NCBI GenBank assembly: GCA_027475525.1
Contig: JAMWFC010000059.1
Location: 791,168-855,167, forward strand
Direction: 5' to 3'
Length of the DNA stretch: 64,000 bases
Source: Macrolepiota albuminosa
Taxonomy: Eukaryota; Basidiomycota; Agaricomycetes; Agaricales; Agaricaceae
A program made the translations under genes and the position numbers. The notes beneath the pieces are model-generated. The model searched no databases. It saw only the letters and a list, made by a program, of their open reading frames with translations, and had not been told where the DNA came from. Of this stretch, positions 30,828 to 41,405 are shown in pieces (positions within the stretch are counted from its first letter, which is position 1; the number at the start of each line of letters is the position of its first letter).

Positions 30828-31950
30828 TGTGGTAGTGACGGAAGGACTGTACATGGATCAATGGTAAAAAGTGGGTTATGTGAGGAAGTTAAAGTTTCAA
30901 GGTATAATGGGTGATACGCGGGAAATCGTCAGAACGAAGGAAGAGGAGGTTGACTTGACGAAAGACAGGAAAAGGTGGCTTCATCGTGAAATGTCGAGGG
31001 GGAGAGCTTGGGGAGGATCGAATGGTCCGGAGGCGATCGGTGATCGAAACCTTATTCTGAGACCGACCGTCGGTCAGGAGGCTTATTTGGAAAGTGGACG
31101 AGGGAAATGACGAGTTAAGGTTTGGATTCTGAGACCGACTGGTAGTCGAAACTTAAATAGGATGATCGAAAAGCAATGGGAAAACAGTATAAAGAGGAAT
31201 GTAGATAGAAGGAATAGGACAGGTTTCTACACCCCGTAAACTCAGGACTGGAGCTCTGCTTGTTTCGTGCGCCTCGAAAATCTGTCTCGTCGCTGTCTGG
31301 TCTGGTCTTGAGTATCGTCTTGGTCGCCTTGGTTCTGTCTGGTTGACGTTTGATCCGACGTCAAACTCCGCTTGCTCGCTGTCCTCGACAGTGTTCTCGG
31401 CTCTTCTCGGCTTCTCGGTGATCTTGCTTCTCTGTTGTGGTTTACCTCTGCCGGTCTTGTCGCTGATCCGTCTACCTCGGCACTGTCTTCGGCGATTCGG
31501 CTTGCTTTTGCCTGTTCCGGCTTGGTTCCCGGATTGATCGCCTAGCTCGGCTTCTCCCGGCTCTGATCTCGACGGTCCTACTAGTCGACCTCTTTGATTG
31601 TCTTGACACTGCTTCGGCTCTCCTTCTCGGTGCTTGAGTCTTCTTCTGCTTTACTCTCTCTCCGTCTACTGGGTTCCCCTTGGTCTTTCTGGTGCTGTCT
31701 TCTTCTATTCCGCGAACTTCTTCTCATTGCGGCGAACGTTACTCTACGTTACGGCGCATCTACACCACCCACTATCTGTTTCGACCTCCACTCTTATCCT
31801 CCACCTTCGATTCCTTCGACTTCGTTTCCGATCCATTGATTAGCCCAACCCGCGTCCTCAAATTCTTACTTCGACTTCTACCCTTACTCCTCGCCGACGA
31901 CTCTTACATCCACGTTGCCGATCCATCAGTTAGCCCGACCCACGTCCACA
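30828..31950 (+). repeat. 5' LTR of the gypsy element
   Basis: 1123 bp. The 3' two-thirds is C/T-rich with recurrent CTCGGCTT-type motifs. Several small ORFs inside it recur identically in the other LTR and are not genes. Confidence 0.95.
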
Positions 31951-31953
31951 GAC

Positions 31954-31971
31954 TGGTGACCGAGACAGGGG
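31954..31971 (+). other. Putative primer-binding site
   Basis: TGGTGACCGAGACAGGGG begins 3 nt inside the 5' LTR; the leading TGG would pair with a tRNA CCA end. I cannot name the tRNA. Confidence 0.5.
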
Positions 31972-32027
31972 GTATATTCAGGTGTATTCAGGATCGACAT
32001 TGGCATTAAAGGAAAAGGTTAGAAGCG

Positions 32028-34556
32028 ATGGAGGAGAGTTCGGAATCGTCAAGCCAGGCTTCTGCCGGTATCCAGACCACTTCCGAGGGTAGTATCGGGC
32101 TGACACCCTCAGGAGTCCAGACCCCTCCCGGAGGATGTAACAACGCCATTCCTATGCCCGCACCGCACGATAGACACGCACCATACTTCGACGGAAATCG
32201 GGTACAAGATTTTTTGGATTCGTTGGAACATCATGCAGATAGAGCGAAGGTTATTCATTCGCAACTCCCTGGTTATGTGTTTCGTTATTGTTCGAGGAAG
32301 GTGAAGAGGGTGATTGAGAATATGCCGGAATTGGGAGCGGATGATTGGGTAGCGTTGAGGATGATGATGATTGACTTGTATGGGATGAATGATTCGGAAA
32401 CGGCGGTAAATTTGGAATCGTTTTGGGCTTGGACGACGAAGCATGGGATGGAAGGGAGCATCACGTCGAAACACGAAGTGGGAGAATATTACAGGCAGTT
32501 TAAAAGGCTATCGGTTCCATTGACGCAAGCGCCACGACGCATTACGGAACATGACTTGAACTGGTGTTTTTATCGAGGGATCCCGGATGATTTGAGACAG
32601 AGGATCAGTAGGAAGGTTCCAACGGAGAATGAGACGACGACGAACCCGCCGAAGATCGAGGACCAAATGAAATGGTTACTAGCGGAGTTTAACGTTCTAA
32701 ACATCAATAACGTACGAGCCCCGATCGTGATGCCGGAAATTGAGGAGGAATCGGATGGGACGGACGACGAGTCTGAGAATAGAGGATGGAGGGCTGAGAA
32801 AAGGAAGAAGAAGAAAGCTTCGAGATCGAACGGACCGGAACCGTCAGTCAAAGTGATACCTGCGAGTAATGGAGGGATGGAGGAGATTCAGAAAAGTATG
32901 GAGCAATTAAAAATTGCTATGGTCGAGGGGTTTAGAGCGCAAAGTAACATGCTGAGCGGGAATTCGACGGGACGGTCGACAGGTCAGAGATGTGCGATGG
33001 GAGGATGCAGGTGCCCAGAGGAACACGACTTTGGATACAACAATTGCCCTCAGACACACAAGCTCCTCGAAGAAGAATTGATTCGGTACGACAAGCGCGG
33101 GCGTTTGGTGTTAATGGGTGGAGAGGAGTTGCCGCCGCCAACGAGAGAAGTAGGAGGAGTAGCGCAAAAGATTCGGGACATGAGAACGAGGAGAGTCGAA
33201 ACAAAAGGAAAGATGGTCGAAAAGAGAGATGTCCCTCCTCATATGGTTTCGACCAGTTTAGCCGGACTTCAACTTGATGGGAGGGATGTGCTGACTCGGG
33301 AGGCCTTTGGGGTATCGATGGTTGAAACGACTCCCGCCTGGCGAGCCATGGCAAGTCCAGCAGTGCGCACTCAGAAAGACGACGTTCGCCACGACCCTAC
33401 AAAACGGGCACCGACGATCAAGATCCCGGCTAAAAAGAACGTTTCCGATATGTCTGGAGAGAAGGCGACTGAGCACGAGAGGAAGGGGGCTAATAAAGAA
33501 GAGGGCAGAAAGACTACAGCTCCGAAACCGCACGAATCGAGAAGCCCTCAACATCCACCTCCACCGGTCCAGAATACGAGGGGTGGAGCTGAAAAGAAGG
33601 ATCAGGCAGGGGCAGGAGGACGTGGTCACCCGTCATACCATTTTACGTCAACGGTTCAAGAAAAGGTTGACTTTGACACGATCGAATCAAGGTTACTGGA
33701 CGAAACCATGGTCACTATGACAGTTGGACAATTCTTGGGATGCTCACCAGAGTTCCAGAAGCGCATGGCAAACATGACTAAAACGCGTCGCGAATACACC
33801 GATAAGATGGTGGTGGCAAATATGGTTGAGAAATTTGATGACGACTTGTGTCCGTGTGGGTGTGCGGAGCTTAGGACGGAAGGAGCGCGGAGCAACGAAG
33901 AAGAAAGAGAGGACTTGGAGTATGGGGGTTCGAAGGTCCACGTGGAATACGACTCGGGAGTGATGACGGAAGAAGCTATCGAAGTACGGTACGCTTCGGC
34001 GGTGAAGCTCCACAGGTGCCCAGTACCACTGTTCGCAATGGTCACTGGAAAGTTCGAAGGGATGTTCGGGGGAATAAAGGCTGTATTCATGGTGGACACT
34101 GGGTCAGAATTAAACCTTTGTCCTGGGTATTTGTACGACAAAACTCAACTGTCGTTGGACTTGGATGGAACGAGATGGTCGTTGAAGGGGATTCATGGGG
34201 ATCCGGTTAGGCTGAAGGGGTGCGCGAGAGACGTGTCGGTCAAAATAGGAGGACACGCGTTCGACCATCATTTCTTCGTGAACGGAGCGGTGAGGGGGTC
34301 CGAAGGAACGGGAGACGTGATTCTTGGGCAGCCATGGTTGCAATGGTATACGGCATGCATCCAGTATGATCGCACCGGTGGAATGACGATGAGAATCTGG
34401 CAGGAAGGATATCAAGGGAATAGGGCGACACTTTCGGTACCATTAACCGCGCTCAATGAAGTAAGGAACAAGGAATCGTTGGAGGTAATGGGACATTCGA
34501 GATGTAGGCGTCACCCGACGGTGGAAGATGCGGAGGATGAGGGGGCGGAAAACTAG
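32028..34556 (+). CDS. Gag-protease of the gypsy element
   Basis: 842 codons from an ATG at 32028. The N-terminal ~230 residues have the gypsy capsid look (APYFDGNRVQDFLDSLEHH, then YFRQF-like EYYRQFKRLSVPL). Next are a charged linker and an atypical Cys/His cluster CRCPEEHDFGYNNC near residue 325 followed by LVLMGGEELPPP, as in other mushroom gypsy families. A long basic disordered stretch follows. The retroviral-type aspartic protease has its catalytic FMVDTGSELNLCP near residue 690 and a second loop DVILGQPWLQW near 765. The stop TAG (34554-34556) is preceded by GGAAAAC, where a -1 shift into the pol frame is likely. Confidence 0.92.
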   Translation: MEESSESSSQASAGIQTTSEGSIGLTPSGVQTPPGGCNNAIPMPAPHDRHAPYFDGNRVQDFLDSLEHHADRAKVIHSQLPGYVFRYCSRKVKRVIENMPELGADDWVALRMMMIDLYGMNDSETAVNLESFWAWTTKHGMEGSITSKHEVGEYYRQFKRLSVPLTQAPRRITEHDLNWCFYRGIPDDLRQRISRKVPTENETTTNPPKIEDQMKWLLAEFNVLNINNVRAPIVMPEIEEESDGTDDESENRGWRAEKRKKKKASRSNGPEPSVKVIPASNGGMEEIQKSMEQLKIAMVEGFRAQSNMLSGNSTGRSTGQRCAMGGCRCPEEHDFGYNNCPQTHKLLEEELIRYDKRGRLVLMGGEELPPPTREVGGVAQKIRDMRTRRVETKGKMVEKRDVPPHMVSTSLAGLQLDGRDVLTREAFGVSMVETTPAWRAMASPAVRTQKDDVRHDPTKRAPTIKIPAKKNVSDMSGEKATEHERKGANKEEGRKTTAPKPHESRSPQHPPPPVQNTRGGAEKKDQAGAGGRGHPSYHFTSTVQEKVDFDTIESRLLDETMVTMTVGQFLGCSPEFQKRMANMTKTRREYTDKMVVANMVEKFDDDLCPCGCAELRTEGARSNEEEREDLEYGGSKVHVEYDSGVMTEEAIEVRYASAVKLHRCPVPLFAMVTGKFEGMFGGIKAVFMVDTGSELNLCPGYLYDKTQLSLDLDGTRWSLKGIHGDPVRLKGCARDVSVKIGGHAFDHHFFVNGAVRGSEGTGDVILGQPWLQWYTACIQYDRTGGMTMRIWQEGYQGNRATLSVPLTALNEVRNKESLEVMGHSRCRRHPTVEDAEDEGAEN
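34547..34553 (+). promoter_or_regulatory. Probable -1 ribosomal frameshift site between gag-protease and pol
   Basis: GGAAAAC read as G.GAA.AAC in the gag frame sits directly before the TAG. AAC is a favoured A-site slip codon. The pol frame opens only at 34541, so any shift must occur in this 15-nt window. The P-site pairing after a slip is imperfect (GAA to GGA). Confidence 0.5.
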
Positions 34557-34564
34557 AGGAGGAT

Positions 34565-37500
34565 GTGGGACCAAGGCCTGTTTACCAGCCTACATCTATT
34601 CCTCGCCTTGGTGAGAGTTTGTATACGATGTTGGGGAGTTATGAGTTGGATGATGGGGGAGATGGTTTACGGGCGCAAGGGGAAGAGGATGAATGCGAGG
34701 AAAGGGACCCACCGGAGAGTTACGACGTGCTGTTGAGAAAAGTTGCCCTAGCGTCCCCCATTCCGATTCGTCCTAAGTCTACGCCATGGACGAAAAGAGT
34801 GTTTGAAGAGGGAGGGGAAGGAGAAGGAGTTCTGTCGAGTAACGTTTTGCAACGAAGGACGAAGTATAAGCCTGTCGATCGAAAAGTCAGGCCCGTGCCC
34901 AGTTACATGCCCGACCCGGAAGGACAGGTGTTCCGACCTGTAGTTATAGAGGAACCACCTCCGCTGCCGACTAATCCGCCTTCGTTGTCCGACTTTGTTC
35001 CTACGAAGAAGTTAACGATCGAAAGGTTGAACGATATTTTGAGTCGAGTACCAGAGGGATTCCTTAAGCCGCGGGAGGTTGATCTGTTGGTCCATGTGTT
35101 GCGAACGAGGGAAGACGCACTAGCCTTTGAGGATTCAGAACGGGGCACCTTTTCATCGAAGTACTTCGATGACTACGAAATTCCGGTTATCGAACACACT
35201 CCGTGGGTTCAGCAGCCGATACGAATACCCAAGGCGATTGAGGAACAGGTCAGGGAGGCTCTGTTAGCTCAAGAGAGGGCGGGCAAGTTCGAACCATCTA
35301 CGGCGTCGTACCGTTCTAGGATTTTCGCAGTGGCTAAGAAGAATGGAATTAGGATCGTTCAGGACGTACAGGAACTGAATAAAGTCACGGTTAGAGACTC
35401 GGCCTTACCTCCAAGGGTAGACGATTTCGCAGAAGGATTCGTAGGGAGAGGTGTCTATGGATTGTGCGACCTGTTCGCGGGGTACGATGGAAGAAAGCTA
35501 GCTGTGAAGTCCAGACCGTTGACCACATTTGGGTGCTCCTTGGGAGCTAGGAGGGGAACGACATTGCCACAGGGTGCGACTAATTCGTTGCCAGAATTTC
35601 AAAAATGCGTGGATCATACCATCAAGGAGGAAAAAGAAGCGAAGCCACCTAATGGAAACGGGTTCGTGGACGACGTTGGGATAATGGGGCCTAAAACCTG
35701 GTATGGGGGTGAAGAGACGGTTCCAGGGATAAGGCGAACGATTTACGAATACGCGACGATTCTGGACCGGTTCTTTGCTCGTTTTATTGAGGCAGGCATC
35801 ACGGCTTCGGGAAAGAAGTTAATTTTGGCTACTCCTATGCTGAATATTGTAGGGACGGTCGTGTCGATGGATGGGTGGCATCTCGAACGAGGATTGGTGA
35901 CAAGGGTCGAGAAGTGGCCAGTTCCGGGAGACGTGTCCGACGTCAGATCGTTCTTGGGGACAGCGGGTGTGGGCCAGAGATGGATCAGGAACTTCTCTCT
36001 GATAGCAAAGCCCTTGACCTTGCTGACGAGGGGATTGGAAAGTGAGTTTTATTTCGGGGAAGAAGAACTACTCGCGATGGATACAATCAAGAAGTCTATG
36101 ACGTCAGCTCCGGTTTTGATAGTAATCGAATACGAAGACGCAAGGAACCATTCGAGAATAAGCAAAGGAGACTTAAACGGGTTGATTGTGCTGGGAGTGG
36201 ATTCGTGCAAAAATGGAGCAGGGTGGATATTGCAACAGTACCGGGGTAACGAAAAGAAGCCAGCCTTGTTTGGATCCTGCACGTTCAATGCGACCGAATC
36301 AAGGTATTCTCAACCGAAATGCGAATTGTATGGATTGTTCCGGGCGCTCAAGGCCTTGAGGCATAGAGTGTGGGGAGTATACTTTCGGGTGGACGTCGAT
36401 GCGAAATTTCTCGTCGAGATGATTCAAAATCCGGATCTTCCGAACGCACCAATGACTCGTTGGATCTTGTACATCTCCCTTTTCGACTTTACGTTGAATC
36501 ATGTGCCTGCTCAGTCGCATCAAGGACCTGATGGTTTGTCTCGGAGGAAAAAGGCGGAGGATGACTCTGAGGATTCCGACGCTGAAGAGTTCTTGGACAG
36601 ATACGTTGGAGCGAACGTTGTGCATTGGCCTAAGGTTGTGGAAAGAGTTTCGGCACACTCCACAGTGACCGGGGGTAGAGAGAGCTGGGGTACTCGCACG
36701 ATTACGGATCTTCTCGTACACGTTAGGCGCATACCGAGAACCCCTTGCGCAACTTACGTTTCGAGCGCTGCGGTCCTCTATATGCCGATATTCGGTTTGT
36801 CTGGGGAAGGTGAAGTGTCAGGGAGTATAAGAGGAGGGACATCGGAGGATCGGTGGTGTGAACGTCAGGGATTATACAGCGACGAAGTACTGCTTACTCT
36901 CGTGAGTCGGGACTTTCGTGTACGGCGAAAGGTAGACGAAAGGACGGTCGAAGCATGTTTTGGCGACGAAATGGTATCATTTGGGATAACGCGGTATACG
37001 TGGGGGATGGACGACAAGGTGGCGAGTGAAGGGTATGAGGAGAATGCGTGCGCGAAACACGAGTTTGGGGTCAGGGACGAAGAACCAGAAGGGATATGGA
37101 AGGAACTAAAGGCGTATCTGAAAAGCCTATCGACTCCAGCGCGGTGCAGAACAGAAAACGAGCGTAAAACTTTTATTAAAAACTCGAAACGATATTTTCT
37201 GTACGAAGAGAGGTTATGGCTCGCTTCAGTTAAAGGACGACAGCCCAGGTTGGTAGTGGAGGACTCGAGGAGACGACAGGAATTGATTGCAGAAGCCCAC
37301 AATGACGCAGGCCATCGAGGGCGCGATGGGACTTACAAAACCTTGTCTGACCGATTTTACTGGCCTAACATGTACGATGACGTCGCATATTTCGTGCGGT
37401 CGTGCAACATTTGCCAATTGCGATCGAAAGCGAGGCCGAAAGTGGCGTTTTCGCCGACCTGGAGCGCGGCTATCCTGAGGTATTTTTGTCTCGACACAGT

Positions 37501-38581
37501 GCATATGGGAGACGGGTATGGGGGGAAGAAATATCTTTTGCAGGGGATGGAACCCACTATAGGGTGGCCGGAAGCGAGGGCTTCGAAACGCGCTGACTCA
37601 GTTGCATGGGGAAAGTTCATGTACGAAGAGATTATCTGTCGATTCGGTCATATCCCGGCTTTCATCACAGATGGCGGAAAGGAGTTTTTGGGAGCAGCTG
37701 AATTTATCTACAAGCAGTACGGGATCTCGGTCATTGTCTCGTCACCTTACCATCCGGAGGGCAATGGCATTGCCGAACGAGGTCACAAAACGTTATGCGA
37801 CTCGATCATAAAAGCATGCGGGCGGGACTCAAATAAGTGGCCTTTGTTTGTGGAAGCTGGGTTATTAGCAATGAGAACTACGACATCGAGGATGACTGGA
37901 GATACACCCTATTATCTGCTCTATGGACGACATCCTTTCTTTGCTTTTGATATCACGGACGTAACGTGGGAGGCCTTGGATTGGGACCAAGTACGAACGA
38001 CAGAGGATCTGCTCGCGACTCGCATGAGACAGTTAGTCAGACGGGATGAGACACTGATCGTCGCCCTTGAACGTCAGAAGAAGGCTAGAGAGAAGGCGGT
38101 AGCGGGGTTCAATGAAAAATTCCATAAGGTCCTGTCGAAAGGGGAATACGAGGACGGAACTTGGGTGTTGGTACATGAGACTTGGATAGAAGGGCAAAAA
38201 GGGCATAAGTTCGCCCTCCGATGGTCTGGGCCATTCGTTGTACATCGCAAACTCCGAGATACGACGTATCAGTTAAGGGAACTTGACGGGACAATCAAAC
38301 GGGAATCCGTGGCGGCGACAAGGATGAAGATTTTTTATTTTAGGGAAGAATTTCAGATGGTGAAGACTGTTGGTTCGGTTAGTGTGTCTGGTGGGAAACG
38401 TGTTGGACCACGGGACGAAGAATGGGATCGGAACTCGCTCTTGAGGTACCTAAACAGGCCGCTCAGGCGAGATGGAGTGAGACCGACGATACAAGATATA
38501 AATGGAGATCCAACGGCTCCGTTCGCTCTTCTCAACATTGAATGGTTAATTCGTGAAGGAGACGATGGGGTCATCGTCTAA
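34565..38581 (+). CDS. Pol of the gypsy element (RT, RNase H, integrase)
   Basis: 1338 codons in the -1 frame relative to gag. The first codon of the listed frame is GTG and the frame is open only back to a TGA at 34538-34540, so translation probably enters by -1 frameshifting within the 15 nt before the gag stop. Domains: RT with RIVQDVQELNKVTVRDSALP and catalytic FVDDVGI (Phe in place of Tyr) around residues 245-480; RNase H with VLGVDSCKNGAGW, CELYGLFRAL and HVPAQSHQGPDGLSRR (540-660); integrase with zinc finger HNDAGHRGRDGTY...C..C and D,D,E in LDTVHMG, TDGGKEF and NGIAERGHK (910-1090). The C-terminal ~130 residues lack a chromodomain. No internal stop; apparently functional. Confidence 0.93.
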   Translation: MGPRPVYQPTSIPRLGESLYTMLGSYELDDGGDGLRAQGEEDECEERDPPESYDVLLRKVALASPIPIRPKSTPWTKRVFEEGGEGEGVLSSNVLQRRTKYKPVDRKVRPVPSYMPDPEGQVFRPVVIEEPPPLPTNPPSLSDFVPTKKLTIERLNDILSRVPEGFLKPREVDLLVHVLRTREDALAFEDSERGTFSSKYFDDYEIPVIEHTPWVQQPIRIPKAIEEQVREALLAQERAGKFEPSTASYRSRIFAVAKKNGIRIVQDVQELNKVTVRDSALPPRVDDFAEGFVGRGVYGLCDLFAGYDGRKLAVKSRPLTTFGCSLGARRGTTLPQGATNSLPEFQKCVDHTIKEEKEAKPPNGNGFVDDVGIMGPKTWYGGEETVPGIRRTIYEYATILDRFFARFIEAGITASGKKLILATPMLNIVGTVVSMDGWHLERGLVTRVEKWPVPGDVSDVRSFLGTAGVGQRWIRNFSLIAKPLTLLTRGLESEFYFGEEELLAMDTIKKSMTSAPVLIVIEYEDARNHSRISKGDLNGLIVLGVDSCKNGAGWILQQYRGNEKKPALFGSCTFNATESRYSQPKCELYGLFRALKALRHRVWGVYFRVDVDAKFLVEMIQNPDLPNAPMTRWILYISLFDFTLNHVPAQSHQGPDGLSRRKKAEDDSEDSDAEEFLDRYVGANVVHWPKVVERVSAHSTVTGGRESWGTRTITDLLVHVRRIPRTPCATYVSSAAVLYMPIFGLSGEGEVSGSIRGGTSEDRWCERQGLYSDEVLLTLVSRDFRVRRKVDERTVEACFGDEMVSFGITRYTWGMDDKVASEGYEENACAKHEFGVRDEEPEGIWKELKAYLKSLSTPARCRTENERKTFIKNSKRYFLYEERLWLASVKGRQPRLVVEDSRRRQELIAEAHNDAGHRGRDGTYKTLSDRFYWPNMYDDVAYFVRSCNICQLRSKARPKVAFSPTWSAAILRYFCLDTVHMGDGYGGKKYLLQGMEPTIGWPEARASKRADSVAWGKFMYEEIICRFGHIPAFITDGGKEFLGAAEFIYKQYGISVIVSSPYHPEGNGIAERGHKTLCDSIIKACGRDSNKWPLFVEAGLLAMRTTTSRMTGDTPYYLLYGRHPFFAFDITDVTWEALDWDQVRTTEDLLATRMRQLVRRDETLIVALERQKKAREKAVAGFNEKFHKVLSKGEYEDGTWVLVHETWIEGQKGHKFALRWSGPFVVHRKLRDTTYQLRELDGTIKRESVAATRMKIFYFREEFQMVKTVGSVSVSGGKRVGPRDEEWDRNSLLRYLNRPLRRDGVRPTIQDINGDPTAPFALLNIEWLIREGDDGVIV

Positions 38582-38594
38582 GACACCCCCGGTC

Positions 38595-39717
38595 TGTGGT
38601 AGTGACGGAAGGACTGTACATGGATCAATGGTAAAAAGTGGGTTATGTGAGGAAGTTAAAGTTTCAAGGTATAATGGGTGATACGCGGGAAATCGTCAGA
38701 ACGAAGGAAGAGGAGGTTGACTTGACGAAAGACAGGAAAAGGTGGCTTCATCGTGAAATGTCGAGGGGGAGAGCTTGGGGAGGATCGAATGGTCCGGAGG
38801 CGATCGGTGATCGAAACCTTATTCTGAGACCGACCGTCGGTCAGGAGGCTTATTTGGAAAGTGGACGAGGGAAATGACGAGTTAAGGTTTGGATTCTGAG
38901 ACCGACTGGTAGTCGAAACTTAAATAGGATGATCGAAAAGCAATGGGAAAACAGTATAAAGAGGAATGTAGATAGAAGGAATAGGACAGGTTTCTACACC
39001 CCGTAAACTCAGGACTGGAGCTCTGCTTGTTTCGTGCGCCTCGAAAATCTGTCTCGTCGCTGTCTGGTCTGGTCTTGAGTATCGTCTTGGTCGCCTTGGT
39101 TCTGTCTGGTTGACGTTTGATCCGACGTCAAACTCCGCTTGCTCGCTGTCCTCGACAGTGTTCTCGGCTCTTCTCGGCTTCTCGGTGATCTTGCTTCTCT
39201 GTTGTGGTTTACCTCTGCCGGTCTTGTCGCTGATCCGTCTACCTCGGCACTGTCTTCGGCGATTCGGCTTGCTTTTGCCTGTTCCGGCTTGGTTCCCGGA
39301 TTGATCGCCTAGCTCGGCTTCTCCCGGCTCTGATCTCGACGGTCCTACTAGTCGACCTCTTTGATTGTCTTGACACTGCTTCGGCTCTCCTTCTCGGTGC
39401 TTGAGTCTTCTTCTGCTTTACTCTCTCTCCGTCTACTGGGTTCCCCTTGGTCTTTCTGGTGCTGTCTTCTTCTATTCCGCGAACTTCTTCTCATTGCGGC
39501 GAACGTTACTCTACGTTACGGCGCATCTACACCACCCACTATCTGTTTCGACCTCCACTCTTATCCTCCACCTTCGATTCCTTCGACTTCGTTTCCGATC
39601 CATTGATTAGCCCAACCCGCGTCCTCAAATTCTTACTTCGACTTCTACCCTTACTCCTCGCCGACGACTCTTACATCCACGTTGCCGATCCATCAGTTAG
39701 CCCGACCCACGTCCACA
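38595..39717 (+). repeat. 3' LTR of the gypsy element
   Basis: 1123-bp partner of 30828-31950 at a constant offset of 7767 bp, followed by the TSD CCGT at 39718-39721. Confidence 0.95.
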
Positions 39718-39721
39718 CCGT

Positions 39722-40124
39722 GCTCCTCGTCAACATCCTTGTCGCAATCGTGCTCGCAGCCCGATATCCTTTCAAGACAGCGTGATATAACGACAGGATC
39801 TGATATATCTCCCTGTAAACAACTGGAGACGAGAGATGAGGTTGTATTATAATTACTTTGGGAAGAAATGTTTACCATGGACTTCCTGAAGACCGTTCAT
39901 GTGAATTGGGGTTGTAGCGTGCTTGTGAAATTGCCCAAAGTGGGGCGCAAGGTCGAGTTGTTGGTGAATGTTTAATTGCCTGGTCACAGAAAACTTTCCA
40001 GGGAGGGTGTTATACGTACTGTGCGAATAACAATAACGGAGAACTTACACACGACGCCACGTTCAGCGACGAGAAGAGCTCTCTGATCATCGCTGTGGAA
40101 ACAAAGCTTGAGCAAGAGGGTTGT
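39722..40124. other. No assigned gene; continuation of the gypsy-split segment
   Basis: The first ~65 bp continue the reading interrupted at 30827 (hydrophobic VVLLVNILVAIVLAARYP, stop near 39785). The rest shows no gene. Confidence 0.4.
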
Positions 40125-40400
40125 TTAAGCTGACAGTTTATCCGTTTTGGCATCGGATAACTGCTTAAGGTTGATACCTAGAGTCTCCTTGCCAATTACA
40201 GGGGTCACATGTTTAACCTTCTGAGCAGCACTGAGTCTCCAAGATCTCTTGCGATCTATAGAACCTACCAAAAATCTCAAGAAAACCTCGGGCTCACTCT
40301 GTACCACCTGAACAGCTACGAAAAACCCAATTTCCCTCAAGAATCTGCAGCGTCGTTCTCACTTTAAAGCGGATCTCCTTGCTAGGGTCGAGGTCGGGCT
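40125..40400 (-). pseudogene. C-terminal fragment of an unrecognised protein
   Basis: Minus strand, one frame from about 40400 to a stop at 40125. It reads DLDPSKEIRFKVRTTLQIL, VAVQVVQSEPEVFLRFLVG, KSWRL-like RSWRLSAAQKVKHVTPVIG and ends KTDKLSA. The regular helical, charged texture is that of a real protein C-terminus. A TAG about seven residues before the first segment interrupts it upstream. I do not recognise the family. Confidence 0.45.
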
Positions 40401-41249
40401 ACTGAATGCCTTGGCTGATGAGTTTTGTGATTTTTAATCTCAGAGATTACTAACTATGATTTATACTGATGCAATAGATGGCTCGAAGGAAGATATGAAT
40501 ACTCCTACGGTTGTACCTTGCTCTCTTACAAGCCAGCCCGCCGTTGCACGTCGGGATGTGCAAGATCTAAAAACATTTGTTATGACTACGCCACATTTGG
40601 TTGGTGATCTGAGAGCACCTCAAACAATGCGGCCAGAAAGCTCCCGCTGAGCTCGATGTCTTTGTCTAGAAGTGGCAGGAAATTTAGTGATGATTTTGGG
40701 AGACTTAGTGAACAAGAACCTCCTGCAAGGACACTCTCCACTCGTGAAAAAAGATTTAGTTGGCATCATCCTCTGCAGGAGCATGGAATACAGGTACCCT
40801 CTGATTAAGTCTGTACTAGAACGAGGACCGCTGAGTAGGGATTAGGCTTTGACTGTGTTAAAATAGTAGACCTAGAACAATACGAGGTTATTCCCCTCAG
40901 TCCGACTGTAATCGACTGAGGGTTGTGTTCTACAGTGGTCTAATATATATATGACCTAGGTGAACAATGGATTCATTGTTCACCGTCTAGTGGCCTTGTG
41001 GCACAATGCAACGATATTGGCCCTGTGGCCAGTGTGACAACTTGGAGTGTCTGTGTGATATGCCAATATCCAACAGACTGCTGTGCCGAAGCCGGTCAAT
41101 ATGTCCAAGTCGAGAGGGGATCAGCGCAGGTTTTGGATGGGTTTGGATATAGTCAGGCGACGAAGCTGCGAGGGAGAATAGACGCGGACGGACCTCTGAT
41201 AGTTATTGTTGTACATTACGACCTGTGTATTTATGAGCAATGTAGGGTC

Positions 41250-41405
41250 CAGATTGGGAGCAGTAGTACCGGTAACGCGTTCCCAAGCGCTGTGCTCGAT
41301 AGTGGAGTGCTGCTAATTTTGACGACGAGCGCCATCGACAACGGTATCTGTGGAGCAAATTGGTATAGATCTTGCAACGATGGGCACTGTACGTCGTCTT
41401 TGTGA
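41250..41405 (+). pseudogene. Fragment of an A1 aspartic protease (second copy)
   Basis: Encodes QIGSSSTGNAFPSAVLDSG then LLILTTSAIDNGICGA, nearly the same as the region around the second catalytic Asp at about 20310-20190 (minus). The downstream sequence also retains the equivalent donor and part of the intron (GTACGTCGTCTTTGTGATTT). Only about 50 residues remain and the GAIGVGP turn is mutated. The orientation is opposite to the larger pseudogene. Confidence 0.75.

Larger units (their letters stand above)
30828..39717 (+). mobile_element. Ty3/gypsy retrotransposon with 1.1-kb LTRs, apparently intact and recent
   Basis: An 8890-bp element: LTRs 30828-31950 and 38595-39717 (1123 bp each, exact offset 7767, no difference noticed), starting TGTGGTAG and ending CCACA. 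A 4-bp TSD CCGT flanks it (30824-30827 and 39718-39721). Order gag-protease then RT, RNase H, integrase on the plus strand defines Ty3/gypsy. There is no chromodomain. Both ORFs are full length with active-site residues. No polypurine tract is evident before the 3' LTR, which is unusual. A putative PBS starts TGG at 31954. Confidence 0.95.

Noticed and set aside
31343..31843. Several 64-109 residue ORFs inside the gypsy 5' LTR, repeated identically at 39110-39785
   Set aside because: They are LTR sequence read in several frames; the repetition is the LTR pair, not a gene family.
32932..34415. Long minus-strand ORFs opposite gypsy gag
   Set aside because: Shadow frames of a clearly coding plus-strand ORF.
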